A stretch of 64,000 nucleotides of DNA from Pseudomonas tensinigenes (GTDB taxonomy: Bacteria; Pseudomonadota; Gammaproteobacteria; Pseudomonadales; Pseudomonadaceae): NCBI RefSeq assembly GCF_014268445.2, contig NZ_CP077089.1, positions 4,209,501 through 4,273,500 on the forward strand. Reading direction: 5' to 3'. Under the pieces are notes generated by a model, which saw only the letters and a program-made list of their open reading frames with translations, was not told the origin of the DNA and did not search any database. Shown here in pieces: positions 47,188 to 54,897 of this stretch. Within the stretch, counting starts at the first letter, position 1, and each line of letters starts with the position of its first letter. The position numbers were made by a program, and so were the translations under genes.

Positions 47188-48300
47188 TCAGTCGTTGGTC
47201 AACTTGCCCGTCCGAAACGCCACCCGCCCCGCCACTTTCGCCTGCCAGATCCCCGGCTCGGTATAGCGCCCGCGATCCAGCGCAAACAACACGCCACTGG
47301 TGCCGGCGCGCACGGTGGTCACGCGATCCTGCAACGGATCCACCACCTCAAACAGCGCATCGCCCTTCTCCACCCACTCGCCGGCATTGCGCAGAAAACT
47401 GACCACACCATGGTGCGGCGCGAACAGGTATTCGGTGCCCTCGAACGGCAGGCCTTCGCAGCACTCGCTCGGTGCCGCCGGCCATTCGCCGCTGATAAAA
47501 CCCTGCTCAGCAAGGAAACCGAGAATCGCCTCGCAATTGGCCTGCGCCTGATCGACCCGGGTGTCGCCCATACTGCCCAGCTCCAGCGTGGTCGCCAGAT
47601 TCGCTGCCGGAATCGCGGCATTCGGGAACGCCCGCGCCAGACGCAACCACGGCGTCGAGCAGGATTCATCAAACGAGCTGCCGCCGGAATCTTCACACAG
47701 CAGCGCCACGCCGGCCTTCAGACGCGCCGCCAATGATTGCCACTGTGGCCAGTGCTGCGGCAGCGCGTACAAGTGAATCGCTGCGTCGAAATCACAATGC
47801 AGATCGAGGGTGATGTCGGCATCGCAGGCATGGCGCAGCAACAAACGATGCAACGCTTCCAGTTGCGAGGCCGGGGCCGGTAGCTCATCGAATACCTGGC
47901 ACATGGTTTGGCGGATCAGTGCAACGTTGGCCTCGGCGTCAGCGCCCAGACGCTCACCGATCAACGCCCCGACCGGTGCACTGAGTTCGACGAAGGCACG
48001 GTTGAAGTTCTTGCCGCTGCCCAGCTCGAAGCGGCCCATGTGCGCGCCTTGCACGTGTTGATCGAGGCCAATCGGGTTGGCCACCGGCACCAGCTCGATC
48101 ACGCCCTGCAACCGGCCTTGCTGTTCCAGCTCATTTAGGCGTTGCTTGAGTTCCCACGCGGTGCGCATGCCCGGCAGTTCATCGGCGTGCAGGCTGGCCT
48201 GGATGTACACCTTGCGGGTGCCTGCGCCGTAGCGAAACACGCTGAGCGAGCGCTCGCTGCCCAAGTGGCTCCAGGGCAGAACATGGTCGATGCGTTGCAT
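47188..48300 (-). CDS. M14-type succinylglutamate desuccinylase/aspartoacylase-family deacylase
   Basis: 370 residues. The zinc ligands are in ASLHADELPGM (His, Glu) and TLDLHCDFDAA (His); VANPIGLDQ and TTLELGSMGDTRVD supply other family residues including the catalytic Glu. A C-terminal lipoyl-like beta domain (FAPHHGVVSFLRNAGEWVEKGDALFEVVDP) is typical of the group that cleaves N-acyl or peptide bonds of small molecules. It lies downstream of an amino-acid binding-protein gene on the same strand. The actual substrate is unknown. Confidence 0.85.
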   Translation of the reverse strand: MQRIDHVLPWSHLGSERSLSVFRYGAGTRKVYIQASLHADELPGMRTAWELKQRLNELEQQGRLQGVIELVPVANPIGLDQHVQGAHMGRFELGSGKNFNRAFVELSAPVGALIGERLGADAEANVALIRQTMCQVFDELPAPASQLEALHRLLLRHACDADITLDLHCDFDAAIHLYALPQHWPQWQSLAARLKAGVALLCEDSGGSSFDESCSTPWLRLARAFPNAAIPAANLATTLELGSMGDTRVDQAQANCEAILGFLAEQGFISGEWPAAPSECCEGLPFEGTEYLFAPHHGVVSFLRNAGEWVEKGDALFEVVDPLQDRVTTVRAGTSGVLFALDRGRYTEPGIWQAKVAGRVAFRTGKLTND

Positions 48301-48338
48301 GGGAAAATCTCCTCAATATCTGGATCACAAAGATCCCC

Positions 48339-48428
48339 TGTAGGAGTGAGCCTGCTCGCGATAGCGGTGGGTCAGCCAACACATTCATTGAATGACACAC
48401 CGCTATCGCGAGCAGGCTCACTCCTACA
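48339..48428. repeat. REP inverted pair, GTAGGAGTGAGC type, long loop
   Basis: Facing units with inner ATAGCGGTG/CACCGCTAT pairing, just before the deacylase gene start and after the terminator of the binding-protein gene. Confidence 0.9.
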
Positions 48429-48452
48429 AGGGTCTCACCACAATTAGAGCGC

Positions 48453-48491
48453 AAAAAAAGTGGCCACCGCGCCAACGGGGCCACTTTTTTC
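48453..48491 (-). terminator. Rho-independent terminator after the binding-protein gene
   Basis: AAAAAAGTGGCC pairs with GGCCACTTTTTT; on the minus strand a U-run follows the stem. The stop of the binding-protein gene is 10 bases away, so the deacylase gene needs its own promoter. Confidence 0.87.
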
Positions 48492-48500
48492 TACGGCGTA

Positions 48501-49280
48501 TTAATGGCCGTACACATCAAAGTCGAAGTATTTGTCCTGGACTTTCTTGTACTCGCCATTGGCGCGGATTTCGCTGATGGCTTTGTTGAATTGCTCGGCC
48601 AGCGCGGTATCGCCCTTGCGCACCGCAATGCCGGCGCCGCCGCCGAAGTACTTGGCGTCTTCGTAGGTCGGGCCAACGAATTCAAAACCTTTACCCGCGT
48701 CGGTTTTCAGGAAACCGTCGCTGAGGTTGACCGAGTCGGCCAGCATCGCGTCGATACGCCCGGAAACCATGTCGAGATTGGCTTCCTGTTGCGAGCCGTA
48801 ACGCACCAGGTCGATCCCGGCCGGCACCAGCACTTCGGTGGCGTAACGGTCGTGGGTACTGGCACGCAGCACACCGACTTTCTTGCCCTTGAGCTCGGTC
48901 AGCGGGTCTTTGACACCGGAGCCTTCCTTCATCACGAAGCGCGCCGGGGTGTGGTAGTACTTGATAGTGAAATCGACGTTCTTTTTGCGGTCGTCGGTGA
49001 TGGTCATCGACGACAGGATCGCGTCGATCTTCTTCACTTTCAGCGCCGGGATCAGGCCATCGAATTCCTGCTCGACCCAAGTGCATTTGACTTTCATCTG
49101 CGCGCACAGCGCATCGCCGATATCGACGTCGAAACCGGCGAGTTTGCCGTCAGGGGTTTTCATCGAGAATGGTGGGTAACCGGCTTCGATACCGATGCGG
49201 ATCGGCTTGGCGTCTTCGGCCACGGCGGTCAGGGACAACATCGACAGTGCCAGGGCACCGAACATCACTAGCTTCTTCAT
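48501..49280 (-). CDS. Basic amino-acid ABC transporter substrate-binding protein (ArgT/HisJ/AotJ-like)
   Basis: 259 residues with a signal peptide ending at [12 protein letters not shown]. Family segments: [93 protein letters not shown] and AVRKGDTAL. The two Cys at CAQMKVKC form the disulfide typical of HisJ/ArgT. Lys, Arg, Orn or His is the likely ligand. No permease or ATPase gene is beside it, so it must work with a transporter encoded elsewhere. Confidence 0.9.
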   Translation of the reverse strand: MKKLVMFGALALSMLSLTAVAEDAKPIRIGIEAGYPPFSMKTPDGKLAGFDVDIGDALCAQMKVKCTWVEQEFDGLIPALKVKKIDAILSSMTITDDRKKNVDFTIKYYHTPARFVMKEGSGVKDPLTELKGKKVGVLRASTHDRYATEVLVPAGIDLVRYGSQQEANLDMVSGRIDAMLADSVNLSDGFLKTDAGKGFEFVGPTYEDAKYFGGGAGIAVRKGDTALAEQFNKAISEIRANGEYKKVQDKYFDFDVYGH

Positions 49281-49525
49281 TTATAACTCCTGTGTGCGGA
49301 GGCTTTTATTGGCAGCTTTCGATTCAGCGTTCGGTCATGGCCAATTGGCTACAAACACCGAAGTGGCCGGCAGTCTATGGCGGCGCGCACAGGGTAAATT
49401 GTGTTTAAGCGACAAATACTTATGAAAGATCGGCGCACCGATTGACCGGGGTCAACGGGTGCGCCGTCGTGGTGCAAAGGCTGTAGGACAAGAGCATTCC
49501 CAGCGCAGAAAAACGCTGATTTTCC

Positions 49526-49610
49526 TGTAGGAGCTGCCGCAGGCTGCGATCTTTTGATCTGGTTTTTTTACCGCAAGATCAAGAGATCGCAGCCTTCGGC
49601 AGCTCCTACA
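49526..49610. repeat. Inverted pair of the GATCGCAGCC/GGCAGCTCCTAC family
   Basis: The arms 49526-49559 and 49577-49610 pair with few mismatches around an AT-rich centre. It is the main content of the 336-base gap between the binding-protein and rhodanese genes; the rest (49281-49525) holds the promoter region of the former and nothing else that I can name. Confidence 0.85.
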
Positions 49611-49616
49611 AGGGGA

Positions 49617-50045
49617 TCAGCATTCGCAGCCGATGGCGGTTTTGGCGGCTTGCTCAACGCTCAGTTGAAAACCTTCATCCAGCCATCCGGTAACCCCGCC
49701 GATCATCTCCTTGACCGGATACCCCAGCGCCGCCAGTTTCACCGCCGCCTTGTTCGCGCCGTTGCAGTGCGGGCCGGCGCAATAGACCACGAACAGCGTG
49801 GTTTTCGGGTAGCTGGCCAGTTCAACCGCCGTCAGCAACCGGTTCGGAATATTGATCGCGCCCGGCACATGTCCGCGCTCAAAGGCCAGCGGCCCACGGA
49901 CATCGACCAGAACAAAATCGATCTCGCCAGCCTCCTGGCTGCTGAACACGTCGGAACAATCGGTTTCAAAGGTCAGACGATTGCTGAAGTGCATCAGGGC
50001 GATCGCCGACGGGGCTGCGGGGATGTCGCGAACGAGGCTGGTCAT
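49617..50045 (-). CDS. Rhodanese-domain protein
   Basis: 142 residues from the ATG at 50045 (AAAGGAGCAAC upstream). One rhodanese domain: DFVLVDVRGPLAFERGHVPGAINIPNRLL, the active-site loop VVYCAGPHCNGANKAA with the sulfur-accepting Cys, and VKEMIGGVTGWLDEGF. Two more Cys close the C-terminus (GCEC). Such proteins move sulfane sulfur. It is divergent from ftrA by 101 bases; this pairing is frequent in pseudomonads, and FtrA-type regulators often control the neighbouring rhodanese gene. Confidence 0.88.
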   Translation of the reverse strand: MTSLVRDIPAAPSAIALMHFSNRLTFETDCSDVFSSQEAGEIDFVLVDVRGPLAFERGHVPGAINIPNRLLTAVELASYPKTTLFVVYCAGPHCNGANKAAVKLAALGYPVKEMIGGVTGWLDEGFQLSVEQAAKTAIGCEC

Positions 50046-50146
50046 GGGTGTTGCTCCTTTATCTGAACGGGTGTGAACAGACTTTATCGAGCGGCCGCTT
50101 GCGGCTACAGTGGCGCATAAGACACTCACCGGGAATTTTCCGCCAA

Positions 50147-51121
50147 ATGCCGACATCACCAGGTCTGGTCGCAATTCTGGCCTACGACGGCCTCTGCACA
50201 TTCGAGTTCGGCATCGCCGTGGAGGTCTTCGGCCTGACCCGGCCGGAGTTCGATTTCCCGTGGTACACCCACGCCATCGCGGCGGTCGATCAAGGCCCGA
50301 TGCGCGCCTTGGGCGGCATTCAGGTGCTGGCCGATGGTGGCCTGGAATTGTTGGCCGAGGCGCGCACCATCATCATTCCTGGCTGGCGCGATCGCAACGC
50401 GGCGGTGCCTCCAGCATTGATCGACGCGCTGTGCCAGGCCCATGCCCGGGGTGCGCGATTGCTGTCGATCTGCTCCGGTGTATTTGTGCTGGCGGCCACC
50501 GGCCTGCTCGACGGCCACGGCGCCACCACCCATTGGCGTTACACGGCGGAACTGGTGCAGCGCTTCCCGGCAATTGCGGTCGATCCGGATGTGCTTTATG
50601 TCGATTCCGGCCAGTTAATCACCTCGGCCGGCAGCGCTGCCGGGATTGATGCCTGCCTGCATCTGGTGGCGCGGGACTTCGGCACGCAAGTCGCCAACTC
50701 GGTGGCGCGGCGCCTGGTGATGTCGCCGCAACGCACCGGCGGTCAGGCGCAGTTCATTCCGACACCGGTCAGCCCGACGCCGCGCAACGATCTGTCGCGG
50801 GTGATGCAATGGGCGCGCGAGCGTTTGCATGAACCGCTGGAAGTGCGTGATCTGGCCAGCGAAGCGGCGATGAGTGAGCGTACGTTTCTGCGGCGTTTTA
50901 CCGAGGCCAGTGGGCAGTCGCCGAAGGCGTGGTTGCAGCACGAACGCTTGGCGCGGGCGCGGGAGTTGCTGGAGAGCACGCCGCATAACACCGAGCAGAT
51001 TGCCGAGCGCTGCGGTTATCGGTCGGTGGAGAGTTTTCGTGTGGCGTTTCGTGGTGTGGTGGGGGTGCCGCCGTCGGTGTATCGGGAGCGGTTTGGGCGG
51101 GGTGTGAGGGTTGAGTCCTGA
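50147..51121 (+). CDS. ftrA: GATase1-like/AraC-family regulator FtrA
   Basis: 324 residues from the ATG at 50147. The N-terminal DJ-1/PfpI-like domain (about 5-180) has the ICSGVFVLAATGLLDG nucleophile-elbow Cys and the THWRYTAEL segment. The C-terminal AraC DNA-binding domain has two HTHs, LEVRDLASEAAMSERTFLRRFTEASGQSPKAWL and TEQIAERCGYRSVESFRVAFR. It likely regulates the divergent rhodanese gene. The effector is unknown. Confidence 0.9.
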   Translation: MPTSPGLVAILAYDGLCTFEFGIAVEVFGLTRPEFDFPWYTHAIAAVDQGPMRALGGIQVLADGGLELLAEARTIIIPGWRDRNAAVPPALIDALCQAHARGARLLSICSGVFVLAATGLLDGHGATTHWRYTAELVQRFPAIAVDPDVLYVDSGQLITSAGSAAGIDACLHLVARDFGTQVANSVARRLVMSPQRTGGQAQFIPTPVSPTPRNDLSRVMQWARERLHEPLEVRDLASEAAMSERTFLRRFTEASGQSPKAWLQHERLARARELLESTPHNTEQIAERCGYRSVESFRVAFRGVVGVPPSVYRERFGRGVRVES

Positions 51122-51133
51122 GGTGATTTTGAA

Positions 51134-51211
51134 GGCGCCTTCGCGAGCAAGCTCGCTCCCACAGGGGGTACGCATTTCAAAGGTGGGAGCGAGCCTGCTC
51201 GCGAAGGCGCC
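51134..51211. repeat. REP inverted pair, GTGGGAGCGAGC type, short loop
   Basis: Facing units with GGCGCC outer arms, 13 bases after ftrA, at the start of the 437-base gap that also holds the structured leader at 51235. Confidence 0.9.
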
Positions 51212-51234
51212 CAGTCAAACGCAGCATCATTTAG

Positions 51235-51558
51235 ACATCAGCCACAAGGCTACAGCGCCTTGCGCCTTTGCCTACAACTACGCCAGAATCCGCCGGCTTG
51301 TGCGGCTTGGGGGCTGCCGGTAACTTGGTTCGCGTCACTGAATGTTCAGTGATCGGGTTTAGTCGCTCGGTAATCCACTTAAACTGCACAACGTTCCAGA
51401 CAGTAGGTATTTCGATACCTCACTCAATGGTAGCTGTGCGCAGGGCGCCTTCGGGTGCGCCGGTTTTGGTGGGTTTACCGGTCGACTAACCTGCGTACAG
51501 CTGCCACCTTTTCGTTTAGTCGCGAGGTGGTGTCGGCATCAATTTGGAAACCTACACC
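51235..51558 (+). promoter_or_regulatory. Long structured leader upstream of the DUF6124 gene (candidate cis-regulatory RNA)
   Basis: The leader contains several strong local stems: CAAGGC/GCCTTG (51245-51262); TCACTGAA-TG-TTCAGTGA (51335-51352); AGGTAT-TTCG-ATACCT with a UUCG tetraloop (51405-51420); and a 16-bp long-range stem, GGTAGCTGTGCGCAGG (51429-51444) with CCTGCGTACAGCTGCC (51490-51505), fully paired with two G-U wobbles. Inside it is a GCGC hairpin with a UUCG-containing loop. CCACCT/AGGTGG (51504-51530) competes with the base of that stem. GTTTAGTCGC occurs twice (51357 and 51514). From memory, similar leaders precede small DUF6124/DUF3077 genes in pseudomonads; that is not verified here. 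Confidence 0.6.
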
Positions 51559-51939
51559 ATGTTCAAAATCACACCAAATCCGCCCGAAACAGACGCGGAA
51601 ATCGATCCAAACCCAACGTCCCCCTATTCCACACCGGGCTCCAGAAAACTCCACGAAGCCGCCGAACGCGCCCTCGATCATTACCTGAAACCCACACCGC
51701 CTTCGCCACCGCGCAGACCCAGCACCATGTTCCTCGTCGACCCCAACACCGGCGCCGAAGACCTCATGGCCCACGCCTGCGAATCCATGGCCTCGGCCAG
51801 CATCATGCTCAGCGACTTCGCCGCCCTGCTCGACTCGCCCTACCGCAACACCGTGCTCGGCATCCAGCAAGTGGTCATGCTCGGCGAACTCGCGGTCAAC
51901 CGCGCCCTCGACAAAATCGACCCCGCCCTGAGGCAATAA
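51559..51939 (+). CDS. DUF6124-family small protein
   Basis: 126 residues from the ATG at 51559 (TGGAAAC upstream). The opening MFKITPNPPETD and the SRKLHEAAERALDHYLKP segment are the family signature; a helical C-terminal half (LMAHACESMASASIMLSDFAALLDSPYRNTVLGIQQVVMLGELAVNRALD) resembles DUF3077. No signal peptide. The function of the family is unknown. It is two bases from the next gene, so the two share a transcript behind the structured leader. Confidence 0.85.
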   Translation: MFKITPNPPETDAEIDPNPTSPYSTPGSRKLHEAAERALDHYLKPTPPSPPRRPSTMFLVDPNTGAEDLMAHACESMASASIMLSDFAALLDSPYRNTVLGIQQVVMLGELAVNRALDKIDPALRQ

Positions 51940-51941
51940 AC

Positions 51942-52211
51942 ATGTCCAACAAAACCGATGCACAAGTCGTCGCGGCACTGGTGGCCATGGGTTTCAACGA
52001 ACGGGACGGCCGCTGGGCACAAAACGCCTGCCTGGTGCTGTTCGAAAGCGAACGCGAAACCATCGTCGCCTCCGCCGTCACCGTCCTCCCCCAGCTCGAT
52101 GAACTGGAAATCGACGCCGTGCTACCCGCACTGCGCCGCGTGACCCGCCGGTTCCCCTCACTGCAAAAAACCGTGGCCGACACACTGGCCGAGATGGCCC
52201 ACGCAGCCTGA
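51942..52211 (+). CDS. Small alpha-helical HEAT-like protein, copy A
   Basis: 89 residues. Clearly related to the protein encoded at 54001: VVAALVAMGFNERDGRWAQNACL lines up with VIAALVSIGLNETDRNWAQDICL, and both end with a PSLQ segment. Periodic hydrophobic pattern suggests paired helices as in HEAT repeats. I know no assigned function. The two copies flank the toxin and immunity genes, so a role linked to them (second immunity, chaperone or decoy) is possible but unproven. Confidence 0.8.
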   Translation: MSNKTDAQVVAALVAMGFNERDGRWAQNACLVLFESERETIVASAVTVLPQLDELEIDAVLPALRRVTRRFPSLQKTVADTLAEMAHAA

Positions 52212-52228
52212 TTGACCGCGTGATCGTT

Positions 52229-52322
52229 CTTCGCGAGCAGGCTCGCTCCCACACTAGATCTGCGGTGCACTCAAATCCCATGAGCATCCGCGATCAACTG
52301 TAGGAGTGAGCCTGCTCGCGAT
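52229..52322. repeat. REP inverted pair of mixed type
   Basis: The left unit is of the GTGGGAGCGAGC type and the right of the GTAGGAGTGAGC type, the only mixed pair in the window. It fills part of the 306-base gap before the toxin gene. The remainder (52323-52517) is AT-rich and should hold the toxin promoter; no clear LexA box was found. Confidence 0.8.
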
Positions 52323-52517
52323 GGCTTTCTTTCTGCTAACAAATATCTGAAAACCAGACCATAGGAAGGCCCGAGCGAGTTGGCGTACCTGCCGATGTAC
52401 CAATCCTGATTTTTTACACTTGTAACAACTGTCGCGATTTCAGACCCGTCCTACATCCATCAAACGTCCATTCATTTAGCGTCCGCATCGTTTTCTGACG
52501 AAAGAACAAGGACGCTC

Positions 52518-53738
52518 ATGGCGCGAAAGACAGACAGACCTCGGGTTCAAAACCCACCGGCCGGTGACGGACACCACATCACTAGCCGCTATATGACCGA
52601 CAGCGAGTTGGCAGAGCGGGAAGCTAGACAAACCGCCTATGACGATATGCTTGCCAGACAGCAAGCCTACGAAAATAGCCTAATCAAACAACCACAACAG
52701 CCTATGCCCGATGCAAAAGGTTGCGTGTTCGCTAAAAGCTGCCAGCTTCCGGATGGTGTAATCAACCATGTCAGTAGTACCGGATTTATTCCGGTCGAGA
52801 AGTTGGCTGATTTTGGAGAGTTGTCTTTGTTGGGCGGCCGCGAGCGAGACACTGCTGGGAACATTCCGCTAAAAAAAGTAGGAGGCCGTAATTTTCCTGC
52901 TGAGGCAGGAACGCTTCTATTAGCTACGACTACCACTGCAAGCCCAGGCGCAAGTGCGGTGAGTGGTGCAAGTGCAGTGACGGGAGGTGTTGTCGCTGGT
53001 GCATTGCTCGGCATTGTTGCTCTGCTTTGGCCTTCGAGTTTGGGCGACAGCTCGCTATACACAGAAGAACAACTTAAATCGCTTGAGAAAGGTCGCACTC
53101 GTGTCCGATTGCGTTTAGAACAACAAGCCGACGGCACCTTGAAAGGATATGGGTACAACACCCAGACGCGCAGCGATTGGGAGATGATTCCTGTCGTACG
53201 GTTCGTGAAGCAAGGCACCCAGCAAGTCGCAGATTTCGGTAATGGCGCAAAATTGATCTGGACACCCGCCGTAGACCCCACCAAGACAACGGTAATTCCA
53301 CCGCTGGAAGGCGCACCGCAAATACCCCAGATCTGGATTTACCCGCCGACTGAGCAAGCAGACAAGATCATCGTTAATCCGGTTTACCCGCCTGAATACC
53401 ACGATTTCATCCTGGTTTTTCCGGCTGACTCCGGGGTGTCGCCCCTGTATGTTGTGATTTCAAGGCGCGCTCTCGGCGGCGATATCAAGTACCACAGACC
53501 TCCCGCAACACTTCCCGCATTCCCGGATGCTTTTCCTGTCAAATCCAAAAGCAGTGTTCAAGGTGGAGGCGGTAGACGCAGCCGATGGAAGGATAGAAAA
53601 GGCCGGATCTTTGAATGGGACAGTAAAACCGGTGCTATCGAGCTTTATAACAAGCAAGGCAAGCATCTTGGCGAGTTTAACCACGAGACCGGGGAACAAA
53701 TCGATCCCGCAGACCCCGAAAGATCAACCCCGAAGTAA
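52518..53738 (+). CDS. S-type pyocin-domain toxin with colicin E3-like ribonuclease domain
   Basis: 406 residues; AAGGA precedes the ATG. A Gln/Ala-rich N-terminus (20-60) and a GCVFAKSCQLPDG segment (68-80) are followed by a glycine-rich hydrophobic stretch (154-172) and the pyocin-S domain (about 168-315, ALLWPSSLGDSSLY to LYVVIS). The C-terminal domain (353-406) matches the 16S rRNA-cutting domain of colicin E3: Asp368, Glu375 and Arg402 align with E3 catalytic residues Asp510, Glu517 and Arg545, but Thr371 replaces His513. At 406 residues it lacks the receptor-binding region of normal S-type pyocins. Lower GC than its neighbours. The immunity gene follows by 14 bases. Confidence 0.87.
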   Translation: MARKTDRPRVQNPPAGDGHHITSRYMTDSELAEREARQTAYDDMLARQQAYENSLIKQPQQPMPDAKGCVFAKSCQLPDGVINHVSSTGFIPVEKLADFGELSLLGGRERDTAGNIPLKKVGGRNFPAEAGTLLLATTTTASPGASAVSGASAVTGGVVAGALLGIVALLWPSSLGDSSLYTEEQLKSLEKGRTRVRLRLEQQADGTLKGYGYNTQTRSDWEMIPVVRFVKQGTQQVADFGNGAKLIWTPAVDPTKTTVIPPLEGAPQIPQIWIYPPTEQADKIIVNPVYPPEYHDFILVFPADSGVSPLYVVISRRALGGDIKYHRPPATLPAFPDAFPVKSKSSVQGGGGRRSRWKDRKGRIFEWDSKTGAIELYNKQGKHLGEFNHETGEQIDPADPERSTPK

Positions 53739-53752
53739 ACAGGAGGCTACAG

Positions 53753-53992
53753 ATGTTTTTATGGATTAGCGGTTTCTTAAAGGGTGACGACGAAGACGAC
53801 ACCTTAAAATACCAACTTACAGTTGGGTCGAAATTTGAACCGGCAGTTCTGGCTGCAATGGGTTGGAAAAGCCTTGACGAAAGTCCCGACGGCGAGTGGC
53901 TGCTGACACTGGATCAAGCTCAAAAAATCGGCATGGCGGTTAACGAACAACTGCCAGCGGAACTCGATCTTTTTATCGGCATCAGGGGTTAA
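53753..53992 (+). CDS. Immunity protein of the pyocin S6/colicin E3 type
   Basis: 79 residues, rich in Asp and Glu (FLKGDDEDDTLKYQLTVG, MGWKSLDESPDGEWLLT, LPAELDLFIGIRG), with the size and acidic character of E3-type immunity proteins, which bind the nuclease domain and block it. AGGAGG 6 bases before the ATG is the strongest ribosome site in the locus, fitting a need for excess immunity protein. It lies directly after the toxin gene. Confidence 0.87.
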   Translation: MFLWISGFLKGDDEDDTLKYQLTVGSKFEPAVLAAMGWKSLDESPDGEWLLTLDQAQKIGMAVNEQLPAELDLFIGIRG

Positions 53993-54000
53993 CTTCGGCA

Positions 54001-54336
54001 ATGAGCCTCATCTACCAAAACCCATCGATAAACCACGATGAGGCCGTCCGCCTACTTTCCAGCGGCATAGATGCAAACGTAATCGCCGCACTCGTATCCA
54101 TTGGCCTAAATGAAACCGACAGAAACTGGGCTCAGGACATCTGCCTGAAACACCTCACCAGCAAAACCGAAGCAATTGTGGCCGCTGCGGCGACTGCACT
54201 CGGGCACATCGCTCGCCGACATGGCGAAGTGGATACAGAAACTGTTTTTTTGGCACTTGAGTCAGCTAGGCGAACGCACCCTTCACTGCAAGGAATCATC
54301 GAAGACGCGCTTGACGATATAGACGTATTCACCTGA
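54001..54336 (+). CDS. Small alpha-helical HEAT-like protein, copy B
   Basis: 111 residues, 8 bases after the immunity gene and so probably in the same transcript. Homologous to the 89-residue protein at 51942 across its last 85 residues, about half identical over the first 44 aligned positions; it has about 20 extra residues at the N-terminus (MSLIYQNPSINHDEAVRLLS). No domain with a known activity is recognised. Confidence 0.8.
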   Translation: MSLIYQNPSINHDEAVRLLSSGIDANVIAALVSIGLNETDRNWAQDICLKHLTSKTEAIVAAAATALGHIARRHGEVDTETVFLALESARRTHPSLQGIIEDALDDIDVFT

Positions 54337-54350
54337 TCCACCCTGACGGT

Positions 54351-54381
54351 ATTTGGATGAAGTAACGGACTTCATCCAAAT
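54351..54381. terminator. Perfect inverted repeat between convergent genes
   Basis: ATTTGGATGAAGT (54351-54363) and ACTTCATCCAAAT (54369-54381) around AACGG. No T-run follows on either strand, so termination would have to be non-classical. It closes the toxin locus and precedes the end of the FKBP gene. Confidence 0.5.
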
Positions 54382-54395
54382 CGACGCCCTCCATC

Positions 54396-54734
54396 TCAAT
54401 CCTCCCGCGTCAGCACTTCCAACAACTCAATCTCAAACACCAGATTCGAATTCGGCGGAATCTTGCCCATCGTCCGCTCGCCATACCCCAGATGCGCCGG
54501 CACCAGCAATTTACGTTTGCCCCCCACCTGCATGCCCATCAAGCCCTGATCCCAACCCTTGATCACCCGCCCGGTGCCAATCACGCACTGGAAAGGTTTG
54601 CCACGGCTGTAGGAAGAATCGAACTCGCTGCCGTCTTCCAGCCAGCCCGTGTATTGGGTGGTGATCAGCGCGCCTTTGACGGCGGCTTTGCCTTCGCCGA
54701 CCTGAAGATCGATTACCTGCAGTTCATCATTCAT
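54396..54734 (-). CDS. FKBP-type peptidyl-prolyl cis-trans isomerase
   Basis: 112 residues from the ATG at 54734; a GTG 9 bases earlier is also in frame. A single FKBP domain: TQYTGWLEDGSEFDSSYSRGKPFQCVIGTGRVIKGWDQGLMGMQVGGKRKLLVPAHLGYGER with the pocket residues Tyr, Phe, Asp, Val-Ile, Trp and Tyr present. No signal peptide, so cytoplasmic. It catalyses proline isomerisation in folding proteins. Confidence 0.93.
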   Translation of the reverse strand: MNDELQVIDLQVGEGKAAVKGALITTQYTGWLEDGSEFDSSYSRGKPFQCVIGTGRVIKGWDQGLMGMQVGGKRKLLVPAHLGYGERTMGKIPPNSNLVFEIELLEVLTRED

Positions 54735-54897
54735 AACATTCACTCTATTGTTCAGCCGGCCGCCGTTTTCCCAGAAATGCCGGGGATTGGCAACCTGCCA
54801 GCGCAGATCAACATGGTATCGGAACTGAGTATTGAAGCATTAACATAGCCAACCGCCACTACCCCACGGATCGACCCGCCATGCTGGCAGCGCCCGA

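Noticed and set aside
51268-51489. 73-codon frame within the structured leader, starting TTG
   Set aside because: No ribosome site before the TTG or before the in-frame ATG at 51427, and the DNA is dominated by stems. Kept only as a possible leader peptide in the finding above.
52430-52450. LexA-like sequence (CTGTCGCGATTTCAGA) before the toxin gene
   Set aside because: The CTGT and CAG parts are at the wrong spacing for a LexA site.
51542-54340. Prophage or integrative element around the toxin genes
   Set aside because: No integrase, phage structural gene, tRNA attachment site or flanking direct repeat was found.
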